Assembly (NCBI GenBank): GCA_960531495.1
Contig: OY482854.1
Coordinates: 13,191,621 to 13,255,620 of the forward strand
Direction: 5' to 3'
DNA length: 64,000 nucleotides
Source: Zeus faber
Lineage: Eukaryota > Chordata > Actinopteri > Zeiformes > Zeidae
Shown here piece after piece: positions 55,556 through 64,000 of the stretch. The notes under the pieces are model-generated. The model was not told the DNA's origin, did not search any database, and saw nothing but the letters and a program-made list of their open reading frames with translations. The position numbers and the translations under genes are program-made. Numbering within the stretch: position 1 is the stretch's first letter; each line of letters starts with the position of its first letter.

Positions 55556-57465
55556 GAGGGAAGAGGAAGAAGAAGAGGAAGAAGACTTACTAAAATGCAA
55601 AATTATTGTAAACGTTGCCATTGGAAGCGTAACTGCATCGGAGGAGAGGTGAAGAGGTAGGGAGAGGGGAGAGAAGAGGGAGAGAAGAGGAGAAAGGAAC
55701 AGATAGAGGGGAGGAGAGGAAAGTGGAGATGGAGGGGATGGGGGAGGAGAGGAGAGGAGAACCTGCGATGGAGAGAGGAGAGCAAGGTACGAAGAGAAAA
55801 GAACGGAGGACGGAACAGATAGAGGAGAGGATAGTGGAGATGGAGAGAATGGGGGAGGGGAGAGGAGGAGGAGAGAAAGGGAGAAGAGAGGGGAGTAGAA
55901 TAGATATAGAGAGACGAGGGGAGGGAGGAGAATGGAGATGGAGTGAATAGCAGAGGGGCGGGAGGAGGAGAAGAGAAGTGAGGAGAGGAGAGGAGAAAAG
56001 AAGAGAATTGCCGGTGAAAGAGGGAAAGAGCAGAGGGATGAAAGTGACATGCGGCAATGAAAGACGACAAGATGCAAACATGGAAGAGAGAGAAAAGCAA
56101 AACAAACACAAAGCCGGAAACAAAGGATCAGAGGGATGGAAATAAACACCATTAATGAAGAGAAATGGAAGGATGGGAGGAGGTGAAGATCAGAGAGAGA
56201 AGTAGAGAAGGGAGGGGAGGAGAGATGGAAAGGAGGAGAGAGGAGATGCGCGGAGAGGGCGGGAGGAGAGAAGAGGGATGGGGAGGGGAGGAGAGCAGGG
56301 ATGGAGAGAAGAGGAGAGGAGCGATGGAGAGGAGGGGTGAGAGATGCGGAGAGGAGAGACGGAGAAAGGAGGATAGGAGAGATGGAGAAAGGAGGATAGG
56401 AAGGATGGAGATAAGAGGAGAGGAAAGATGGAGAGAAGAGGAGGGATGGAGAGAAGAGGAGAGATGAGAGATGAGGAGAGGAGAGATGGAGAGATGAGGA
56501 GAGGAGAGATGGAGAGAAGAGGAGAGGAGGGATGGAGAGAAGGGGAGAGGAGAGATGGAGAAAGGAGGATAGGAGAGATGGAGAAAGGAGGATAGGAAGG
56601 ATGGCGATAAGAGGAGAGGAAAGATGGAGAGAAGAGGAGGGATGGAGAGAAGAGGAGAGATGAGAGATGAGGAGAGGAGAGATGGAGAGATGAGAAGAGG
56701 AGAGATGGAGAGAGGAGGAGAGGAAGGATGGAGATAAGAGGAGAGGAAAGATGGAGAGGAGAGGAGGCGGGGAGAGAAGGGGAGAGGAGGGATGGAGAGA
56801 AAAGAAGAGGAGAGATGGAGAAAGGAGGATAGGAAGGATGGAGATAAGAGGAGAGGAAAGATGGAGAGGAGAGGAGGGATGGAGGGAAGGGGAGGGGAGG
56901 GATGGAGAGAAGAGGAGAGATGAGGAGAGGAGAGATGGAGAGATGAGGAGAGGAGAGATGGTGAGAAGAGGAGAGGAGGGATGGAAAGAAGGGGAGGGGA
57001 GGGAGGGAGAGAAAGATGAGAGATGAGGAGAGGAGAGATGGAGAGAAGAGGAGAGGAGGAATGGAAAGGAGGAGAGAGGAGAAGCTCGGAGAGGGCGGGG
57101 GAGGTAAGAGAGATTGGGAGGGGAGGGAGAAGAGAAGAGCAGATGGGAGTAGGGATGGAGAGAAGAGGGGAGAGGTGGAGAGAGGAGGAGAGATGGAGAG
57201 AAGAGGAGTGGAGGGATAGAGGAGAGATGGAGAGGAGAGGATGGATGCAGAGAAGAGGAGAGGAGGAAAGGAGGGATAAAGAGAAGAAGGGAGAGGGGAT
57301 GGGAGAGAAGAGGAGGGATGGACGGAAGAGGGGAGGAGGGATGGAGAGAGGAGGTGAGGAGAGATGGAAAGAAGAGGAAAGTAGAGATGCAGAGAAGAGG
57401 AGATGAGGGATAGAGAGAAGAGGAGAGGAGATGGAGAGAAGATGAGGGAAGGAGAGAAGAGGAGA
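55556..57465. repeat. Polypurine GGAGAGATGGAGA minisatellite block, about 1.8 kb
   Basis: Nearly pure purine on the plus strand with T confined mostly to GATGG words. The basic unit is about 20 bp (GGAGAGATGGAGAGAAGAGG), with higher-order copies: GGAGAAAGGAGGATAGGAGA recurs at about 56360 and 56556 (about 196 bp apart), and the GGAAGGATGGAGATAAGAGG type at about 56400, 56596, 56725 and 56832. The 765-codon minus-strand frame (55343-57640) and 493-codon frame are this block read in its stop-free phases. A mixed part (about 55990-56160) is less regular. Confidence 0.95.
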
Positions 57466-57511
57466 CTGTAAAATATATACAGTATATATCATACTGTATA
57501 ATACGTACTGT

Positions 57512-57542
<31 letters not shown>

Positions 57543-57549
57543 TATACAC

Positions 57550-57626
<77 letters not shown>
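57466..57626. repeat. AT and AC compound microsatellite
   Basis: ACTGTA-rich AT text, A15 at about 57512-57526, (AT)n, then (AC)n with one AGAC interruption. It ends exactly at the Tc1-like terminus. Confidence 0.95.
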
Positions 57627-57633
<7 letters not shown>

Positions 57634-57722
57634 CGGCCACTTTATTAGGTAGACCTGTTCAATTTCTTGTTAACACAAATAGCTAATCAGCCAATCACAT
57701 GGCAGCAACTCATTGCATTTAG
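57627..57722 (+). mobile_element. Terminal fragment of a second Tc1-like family
   Basis: CACTCACCGGCCACTTTATT, then AGGTAGACCTGTTCAATTTC, TTGTTAACACAAATAGCTAA, TCAGCCAATCACATGGCAGC and AACTCATTGCATTTAG. I recognise this as the 5' terminal region of a widespread fish Tc1-like transposon, different from the one at 40873-41770. It breaks off before the transposase. Confidence 0.75.
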
Positions 57723-58095
57723 CGCAAAACACACTGTATATTTTATACTTAACATTAAATATATACCATAGATTAATGTACTGGAACACATAAACAGTAT
57801 GTACACATGTACATATACTGCAAGTGTAAAATATATACTGAAATTTATACGAAAATATAACTGTAAGTAAAAAATATACTGTAAAATATCTACGATAATA
57901 TGACAACTCACCAGATTCACTGAACTCCATATGTGGGATTTTGGTTTTATGGTAATATCACCATGTAGCTGAAGGTTGTCTTTAAGGAGCGTTACAGTAA
58001 ACCATCAATATCCACAATGACAATGACTTGTCCTTTTGTCCGTAAACATCCCATGAATGAATCATGGTCATCCCCAAAAGCTTGTCAAATGATCA
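57723..58095. other. AT-rich stretch
   Basis: Repeated AAAATATATACTG / ACTGTAAAATAT words resemble the AT text left of the AC array (57466-57520). No gene. Confidence 0.4.
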
Positions 58096-58396
58096 TGTGG
58101 CGGTTTCTCCCACCACGCGCCACCCGAGCGGCGTTTTCAGGGACCCCCGGCACAGAGACGCAGATGACGGGGTTCTGGAAAACGCACAAGTTCATTGTAG
58201 AGGGCGAGGTGGAATTAGCCCGGGAGCAGAGCGATATGAGTCATGACAGGGCTCCTCTCTCCTGAGTGTGTGTGGGGATGGGGGTTTTACCTGCTGCTCG
58301 TTAGACCAACCGACGAGCGACAGGTATGCAGCCACACTGAACCCAGTCACCTAGATCCAGGGCAGATGTGGCCGCTCTAACCGCACCATCCCCACA
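58096..58396 (-). mobile_element. Solo-LTR-like element, copy 3 (minus strand)
   Basis: On the plus strand it starts TGTGGCGGTTTCTCCCACCA and ends ACCATCCCCACA. Its reverse complement runs in the same order as copies 1 and 2 and ends GGAGAAACCGCCACA. It lacks the extra TGTGG duplicated at the start of the others. Flanks (GATCA and GGTCG) do not form a target duplication. Confidence 0.65.
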
Positions 58397-58443
58397 GGTC
58401 GCTATCCAGATAAATGTAAAATGAAATGACATTTGATCGCCCG

Positions 58444-58477
<34 letters not shown>
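58444..58477. repeat. AC microsatellite
   Basis: Pure (AC)n of about 33 bp. Confidence 0.95.
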
Positions 58478-58479
<2 letters not shown>

Positions 58480-58549
58480 TATAACCCCCTACACACACAG
58501 CAGGTGATAGATTTCCCCAAATCTTCCATCTAATCATGACACAGCGAGC

Positions 58550-58550
<1 letters not shown>

Positions 58551-58577
<27 letters not shown>
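58551..58577. repeat. GA microsatellite
   Basis: Pure (GA)n of about 27 bp. Confidence 0.9.
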
Positions 58578-58580
<3 letters not shown>

Positions 58581-58618
58581 CACCATACATCCATACTGCC
58601 ATCTAGTGGTTCCTAGAG

Positions 58619-58619
58619 A

Positions 58620-58672
<53 letters not shown>

Positions 58673-58679
58673 AAACACA

Positions 58680-58752
<73 letters not shown>
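58619..58752. repeat. AC microsatellite with one interruption
   Basis: (AC)n of about 134 bp with a CATACACAAACACAGAC interruption near 58667-58683. Confidence 0.95.
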
Positions 58753-58754
<2 letters not shown>

Positions 58755-58879
58755 AAAGAAAAAAAAACTATGCTGTGACTTCATAAGAGTTAATAACAAG
58801 TTAATGCTCAATATGTTCAAAATAAAGTACAACATAAAAAAAAAGTCAATACATCTGAAATGTGAGGTCCCTATCCTCT

Positions 58880-59260
58880 GCTCCCTCCATTCCTCCTCTC
58901 CCTCCACTCCCTCCATTCCTCCTCTCCCTCCACTCCCTCCATTCCTCCTCTCCCTCCACTCCCTCCATTCCTCCTCTCCCTCCACTCCCTCCATTCCTCC
59001 TCTCCCTCCACTCCCTCCATTCCTCCACTCCCTCCATTCCTCCTCTCCCTCCTCTCCCTCCACTCCCTCCATTCCTCCACTCCCTCCTCTCCCTCCTCTC
59101 CCTCCTCTCCCTCCATTCCTCCTCTCCCTCCATTCCTCCTCTCCCTCCATTCCTCCTCTCCCTCCGCTCCCTCCATTCCTCCTCTCCCTCCACTCCCTCC
59201 ATTCCTCCTCTCCCTCCATTCCTCCTCTCCCTCCATTCCTCCTCTCCCTCCATTCCTCCA
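58880..59260. repeat. CT-rich minisatellite, 26-bp unit and variants
   Basis: Units TTCCTCCTCTCCCTCCA and CTCCCTCCA combine into 26-bp repeats (left half, near perfect) and 17-bp repeats (right half). The Pro/Ser/Leu plus frames and Arg/Glu/Gly minus frames are artefacts. Confidence 0.95.
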
Positions 59261-60630
59261 TCTGCTCGCCTCCCGTCGTCCTCCTTGCTCGGGGCGGCGT
59301 CCCTCTCCCTTAATCATCTCCTCCAGGATTTAAAGAGGTCACGGTGGAAAAGACTTTCCCTTTGGGCAAAAACAGCGCCTCCTCTCCAAAAGAAAAAAAA
59401 AAAAAAAAAAAAAAAGTAGTAGTCAGTAGTAGTTTCCAGAGACCGAGTCCGAGCAGCTTCAGAGTCTCGGCTGTGGTTTGAATCTCGGCGGGCGCCGGGT
59501 TTCAAGGCTCCCGGGCCCGGAACGATAGCGCGGAAGCACGTGATGGTATCTGTGACCACGTTCCCTCCGTCCCTGATTAACTCTCTGGGCTTCCGTTTTT
59601 TTGTTCTTTTAATTATTTTTCTGTCAAGGCGTTTTTGTTTGTCGCAGCAGCTGAACTGGCAGCACCCGCAGCGTTGTCTTCCCTTAAAAGCCGCTTTGTG
59701 ATGTTTGTAAAACCTGAGTTGCATCACTTCCGGGGCGACGGCATTATCCGATGTGGACACCTCCCAGATGTGTCAAACAAGTGGAACGGTCGGATTGTCC
59801 GACTTCCTGTCGGGCGGCGCATTCAAACATGGAAAATAAAATGCCGCAGACGAGGTTGGAGAGCCGATTTTTGGCAAAGTAAAACGATAAAGAATAAAAC
59901 CTATGTGTTTTCTGTACATTGTGGCTGACCAAATCTGACACTGCCCCCCAGTGGTCACGTGACGTTAGACACAACATTCGTACGAATAAGCAATCTTATT
60001 CAAGTTATTATAACTCATACCTCCCAATGTGCCACAGCATCTACCGTGATAGGATCAGGATAATGATAACGCACCAAAATAGAGGTTAAAGCCATCGGCC
60101 ATTTAGCGGGAAACAATATGAACTTTCATTGTTTGTAAATCCGCAGGAACTGCCTCGGAAGGGACGGGGTTAACGGCGTCCTGCTCTTCGGTGGACGCCA
60201 TCAGCATGCGCGGGCGCCGGGCCGAAGGCGGAACAACAGCACCGTGACAACAACGCGATGGGATGCCGAGTCCCTTAGGACTCGGAGGAGGTTCTGGCGT
60301 CGTCGGGCGCGCCCTGTCAGGGGCCCAAGCTTCGTTTCCATTCTTCCCTTTGTCCGACGCCGACACACGGACAGAAGGGGGGGGGGGGGCGCGGTCGTCT
60401 TTGTAAGACATATCCGCATTTAATCGTATTATACCTGTTCGGCTCGTTGTGGGGGCTCCCAAACACGTCGTTCCCCTCAGACCAGCCCCAGTCTTGGTTT
60501 AAAGAGTCTGATTTCCAAGAGGAACATTAGAGCCGATCTCGGTCTAATTCTGGATTAATTTAAATTGGATTATTTTTAGTCCTGATTTAGATTAAACTCT
60601 GTCCGCAAAACCACCCCGCAGTCGTGGATT
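59261..60630. other. Stretch without gene
   Basis: A23 run at 59393-59415. 60180-60380 has CpGs and ends in a G-run (60377-60389). 59420-59540 has GAGTCTCGGCTGTGGTTTGA followed by ATCTCGGCGGGCG, a weak box-B-like word, but no cloverleaf was found. No gene. Confidence 0.4.
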
Positions 60631-60634
60631 TTGT

Positions 60635-60703
60635 TACAATTCATATTTGACCCCCTGTGGGGTCAAATATGAATTGTAGACCCCTGGGAAACCAGGGGTC
60701 TAC
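60635..60703. repeat. Two abutting perfect hairpins
   Basis: First hairpin: arms 60635-60654 and 60659-60678, 20 bp perfect, loop CTGT (60655-60658). Second: arms 60676-60687 and 60692-60703, 12 bp perfect, loop GAAA (60688-60691). The arms overlap by GTA (60676-60678), so not all pairs can form together. The very short loops and zero mismatches suggest young template-switch palindromes (inference). No terminator or ncRNA gene is claimed. Confidence 0.9.
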
Positions 60704-61050
60704 TGTGGATTGGTCCGGAATGGTGGTTGGGAATATTGTAAACAAAGCATTTGGGATGAGAGTTAGAAGCTCTGAAATGCTATGGCCGCATCCCTCAGCT
60801 AAATTCATTGTTACGAATCCGGGAAGTTAGAAATAATTAAAAAAAAAGAAATAATAATAATAATAATAATAAAAACCAAAAGACCCCTCCCCCGCCCCGT
60901 CGATGTTCTATTCTGTAACCCAAGACGGATCACATTTCTCAGTCTGATTGTTCCCTAAATGGGACAAAAACCTGTCATCTCAATCCCACGCTGAAACACT
61001 AAACGTTTCTGTTCTTTAATCCAATCCCCCTGTCACAGCGCACTCGCGCG
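60704..61050. other. Stretch with A-run and AAT array, no gene
   Basis: (AAT)n at about 60851-60872 after an A-run. Remaining sequence is unique-looking. Confidence 0.45.
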
Positions 61051-61052
61051 CA

Positions 61053-61089
61053 CCCCCCCCCCCTCCCACACACACACACGCACACACAA

Positions 61090-61120
<31 letters not shown>

Positions 61121-61136
61121 CACACACACACGCGCA
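61053..61136. repeat. C-run and AC/AAAC compound array
   Basis: C11 run, then (AC)n with AAAC interruptions and CGCGCACAC end. Confidence 0.95.
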
Positions 61137-61940
61137 CACCTAGAGTGTCTTGAAAGGGAATTTCTTGAAATGTAATTAATTATTAGCGTCCCCCTTGTCA
61201 GTGCGGTTCTCCGCAGCTCTTTGATGGGAACAGTGACTTGGTAAACACACGGTTCTTGCTTCCACTCTTCAGACCCGCGGGCGATGTTTCAAACTGACAC
61301 CAGAGACGGGAAGCAGCGGCGGAAAAAAAAGGAGGTCGACGCGGAAATCTGTTAAAACGTTAAATTAAACTTTCATGCGCAGCGAGGGGCCGAGAGCGAG
61401 CGGCTTTCAATATTGAAAAAGAGAGAAATCCTTTCCCATCCACTCAGCTCCATTCACCTGGATGATGAGCAGGTTGTGGCACTTCCTGCACTCGGTGGAA
61501 TCGGCCACGCCCGCCCCCACACCCAAACACACACACTGTAATAAAGATAGTAAGCACATCGTAATAATTTATATTCATACCCTATAAACCCACAAGAATT
61601 CATCCTGTGCATCGTATCGCATTTTGTATATATCGGAGAATTTCATTGTTTTTTTTTACCTCGCTTTTGTATTCGATTTTATTATTATTCTCCATCTTTT
61701 CAGACTGTTAAGCTTTTCTATGCTTATGGTCTGCAGTGAAACTCACCAGACCTCCCCAGCACAAATTGCTCTTATATGTAAAAGTACCCGGCGAATAAAA
61801 CGGATTCTGATCAAAATTGATAACAATCTGGATTATAAGAGTTATCATCTCGAAAAATCCTTTAAAATCAAGATTCATTTGGAAAATGTCAATTTAAAAC
61901 CGCACGACAACCGATGATGTCAGGTGAGTTGTGCTTTTCA
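61137..61940. other. Stretch without gene
   Basis: AT-rich to mixed. An A8 run at 61323-61330. The 97-codon plus frame at 61624-61917 is Ile/Leu/Lys-rich by composition, with no recognised domain. Confidence 0.4.
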
Positions 61941-61944
61941 CGCA

Positions 61945-62000
61945 CGCACGCACGCACACACGCACCAACACACACAAACACACACACACACACACACACT
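61945..62000. repeat. CACG/AC microsatellite
   Basis: (GCAC)n then (AC)n with AAAC interruptions. Confidence 0.9.
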
Positions 62001-62029
62001 AGCTGAACACAATGGGGTGAAGGCAACAT

Positions 62030-62580
62030 TCAGAAAATTCCAGTCATGTAAACACCTTAGCCCGATTATCTTCATTGAGTTAAATTTGAAATTAGAAGAA
62101 CACGTTGAACAGACCTGGATTTATCCTCCATCATTTCATTTGTGGTGGCCTGTAAACACTTGAACCAGAATATGATGAGAGGATCCATGCTGCCGCATTT
62201 TTGACCCGGAAATAGTTGTTTCGGCGGATAAACAACGGTCGCCATGGCAACCACCTGTAAACACACACACACACATCTTTGGTCTGAAAGCGACGGCGTT
62301 GTTATGTTGAGTTTGATGAAGGAGCTAAACACAGAGAGATATTTGTACGGGCGCAAGAACCCAAACGGGGACATGTTGAAGAAAGTGTTTGGGAGGATTG
62401 TAGACGGAGGTTTTTCCCGGACGGTGGAGCGAGTACTTCCTGTCAATGACCCGTGTGAACTCGGGTTTTTCAGTCACCGCATTATTCCCCACGCATGTAA
62501 ACACCTTAAAGGCATTATTATCCTAACCCCAATACTGAGCTTAATCTGGGTATTGACTGCATGTACACACAGTCAATGAC
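62030..62580 (+). mobile_element. DNA transposon relic with Myb/SANT-like fragment
   Basis: Both ends carry CATGTAAACACCTTA (near 62046 and 62496), and the right end ends ATTGACTGCATGTACACAC. The style is that of fish non-autonomous DNA transposons with 'GCATGTAAAC' ends. Between them the plus frame beginning 62244 contains a Myb/SANT-like helix region. It probably derives from a PIF/Harbinger-type or related element that encodes such an accessory DNA-binding protein (inference). Confidence 0.5.
62244..62455 (+). pseudogene. Remnant of a Myb/SANT-like DNA-binding protein
   Basis: The open frame reads LWSESDGVVMLSLMKELN and then YLYGRKNPNGDMLKKVFGRI followed by GGFSRTVERV. A leading Trp, a helix ending MKELN, a GRK.xNGDMxKKV stretch and GFxRTxExV are typical of Myb/SANT-like domains in fish transposon-linked proteins. 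The usual continuation with a second Trp (VKWKxLK) is lost after RTVERV, so the domain is incomplete. A microsatellite-derived 'HTHTH' precedes it. Confidence 0.5.
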
Positions 62581-62587
62581 GTGAACA

Positions 62588-62606
62588 CGCACACACGGAC
62601 ACACAC

Positions 62607-62638
<32 letters not shown>
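62588..62638. repeat. AC microsatellite with ACGG interruptions
   Basis: CACACACGGACACACACGG then pure (AC)n. Confidence 0.95.
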
Positions 62639-62639
<1 letters not shown>

Positions 62640-62784
62640 ATCAGGGAAAGGAATGCTAGTGTTTGTGTTTCTATATATACTGTATATGTTTAGGGAGAAC
62701 CTTGAAGTGACATTCAGAAATTAAATGTAAAATTATGGAGGTCATGATCATGAAGCTTCAGTTGACAATGAATCACATTACGTC

Positions 62785-62930
62785 ACTGATCAGCCGCCGC
62801 TCTCCAAAGCGACTTACAACTTATTTCGAGAGGGATGGAGGCGCCCATGCGAGGCTCAAGGCCACTTCAGCACGCTGCCAGGAGGAGCAGAATCTCCCGA
62901 TTACCAGACGAGCCGCTCCACCTCCGGAGA
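62785..62930 (+). mobile_element. SINE-like relic
   Basis: CTCTCCAAAGCGACTTACAA at the start, then GAGGCTCAAGGCCACTTCAG, TGCCAGGAGGAGCAGAATCT and CGATTACCAGACGAGCCGCT followed by CCACCTCC. This matches the order of a common fish tRNA-like repeat whose left core is shared with 17900-17960. Fairly decayed. Confidence 0.6.
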
Positions 62931-63460
62931 ATTGTCTCTTTTTCCTCATTTCATGTCACTGTCGTCCTGTGAGCTGATAACGGTGTAATCTTCCTGTTAC
63001 AGAGGAGCCATTAATTGGCATTGACGACTGGAACATTTTAAGTAGACAGTTACAGTCATTTGGCTCAATCCAATACATGGACATGAACCTAAATCACATG
63101 TTCTATATTTGCGACATTTATAACATGGCTTTAAAATCCCTTTTGCATTTGGATGGAAATGTAGGATTGTCGAAATTCAAGTCATTGCGATCAGGCAATA
63201 ATCATGTCAAATGCTCTCAATGTCAAATATATGCAAACAAACAATGAGCGGTTGATTGGTCAATCCAGCAGCAGATCGGTTCAGAGGTCATGCCAGGGCC
63301 GCCGCGACCAACCCACTGACTGAAAAGAAGGACCCCTCTCGGAACTCGAATTCAAGCTGGATATGGCTTCTCCGGGGGAGGGCCCGCCGGTCGGTCCTGC
63401 AGATCTGTCGCAACAGCTGCACGCGTTTGTCGCAGGGAGCGGACGTGTCCCGCCCCTCCA
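62931..63460. other. Stretch without gene
   Basis: Unique-looking. A CpG-containing right part (63295-63460) begins the 221-codon frame 63256-63921, which has no recognised domain and becomes translated G/R-rich tract. Confidence 0.4.
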
Positions 63461-63479
63461 TTGAGGCCCGAGCTGCGTC

Positions 63480-63625
63480 TGAGGATCAAGGGGTGGAGGG
63501 AGGGGTGGTGGAGGGGGGGAGGGGGGGGAGCCCAGCCACGTCTTTATCGGAGGGAGGGCGCCATCAGCCTTCACGGGGGCGAGGGGGGGGGGGGGGGGGG
63601 GGGCGGCGGAGGAGGACGGAGAGGA
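63480..63625. repeat. G-rich tract with G21 run
   Basis: GGGG-rich text from 63490, G21 at 63583-63603, then GGCGGAGGAGGACGGAGAGG. Possible quadruplex-forming region. Confidence 0.85.
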
Positions 63626-64000
63626 GAGATCACACGGCCTCCGCGCCGCAGTTTACAGGAACAGGGAAACCGGGGTCTAATTACAAGGCAGAGGAGGACG
63701 AGGGGGTCGCCAGCCGCTGTTTTGGGGGAACGCCGTCCGCCGGCCTGCCCTTCTCCGCGGAGGAGGTCGGAACTGTTTTCAGGGGGGGAGTAAACGGACC
63801 CAAAATACAGTCCAGAATATCGTTCAAGGTGCCCTTGAGCGTCTCTCACCCACCCAACCCTCCATCGTCCACCCACGTACCGACTTGGTCCTGTTCAAGG
63901 TCACACCGACGAACTCTGTGATAGGAAATGCACATACGACATCAACCGAAAACATGCATGACCGATGTGTTTTTGCGTTTGCCGGATGCGGCCGAACGAG
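63626..64000. other. Terminal stretch without recognised gene
   Basis: CpG-containing GC-rich sequence to about 63790, then mixed sequence to the window edge. If a real gene starts beyond the edge, this could be its flank; nothing here decides that. Confidence 0.35.

Noticed and set aside
55343-57640. 765-codon minus-strand open frame
   Set aside because: It is the polypurine minisatellite read in stop-free frames plus AC repeat; Ser/Leu/Pro only, no domain.
59440-59520. Possible tRNA gene (GGTTTGAATCTCGGC)
   Set aside because: Only a weak box-B-like word; no matching acceptor, D or anticodon arms.
63256-63921. 221-codon open frame near the window end
   Set aside because: Much of it is translated G-rich tract; the N-terminal part shows no known domain.

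Overview
The window looks like non-coding DNA from a ray-finned fish, most likely a teleost. The reasons are the very dense AC/GT and GA/CT microsatellites, two Tc1/mariner-type DNA transposon relics of kinds widespread in teleosts, several copies of a tRNA-like dispersed repeat common in fish, LINE 3' tails, and CpG-rich patches scattered through AT-rich sequence. I found no convincing protein-coding exon, rRNA, tRNA or known ncRNA gene in 64 kb. Nearly all long open frames lie in simple repeats that lack stop codons. The window is best read as a gene desert, a large intergenic interval or a very long intron. All identifications come from reading the sequence; no database was searched.

Layout. 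0-8 kb: an AT array, a solo-LTR-like element (883-1206), a pyrimidine-rich minisatellite (1575-2135) and long unannotated stretches. 8-13 kb: purine-rich minisatellites with higher-order structure, a LINE tail, AC/GT arrays, a 'TATCGATA'-rich repeat relic and a CpG-rich patch. 13-20 kb: a 16-bp minisatellite, tRNA-like repeats, a foldback, GACA/GATA-tailed repeats, and a second copy of a GA-spacer-AC module first seen at 10-11 kb. 20-30 kb: another LINE tail, a second LTR copy with a clean 5-bp target duplication (24600-24999), and another tRNA-like repeat. 29-37 kb: the least repetitive part, with GC/CpG-rich segments that could be conserved regulatory elements. 37-48 kb: a second 'TATCGATA' relic, a triplet palindrome, an internally deleted Tc1-like transposon (40873-41770), a CpG-rich patch with an X-box-like site, a local duplication pair, another tRNA-like repeat and long GGCA/GATA tracts. 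48-60 kb: 10-bp and 78-bp AT-rich minisatellites, very long AC arrays, a nested foldback (53638-54494), a roughly 1.8-kb polypurine block, a Tc1-like end fragment, the third LTR copy (minus strand) and a CT minisatellite. 60-64 kb: twin perfect hairpins, a transposon relic carrying a Myb/SANT-like fragment, a SINE-like relic and a G-rich end.

No genes act together here. The biology that can be read is the history of mobile elements and tandem repeats. At least six dispersed families occur two or more times within the window. Several microsatellites sit at fixed places inside or at the ends of such elements: GATA/GACA at the end of one family, C/AC inside the LTR family, and AC against a Tc1-like end. 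This suggests that transposons seeded many of the arrays. I see no evidence for a new enzymatic or defence system. The most unusual structures are the nested foldback at 53.6-54.5 kb, the twin hairpins at 60.64-60.70 kb, and the three-copy LTR family.
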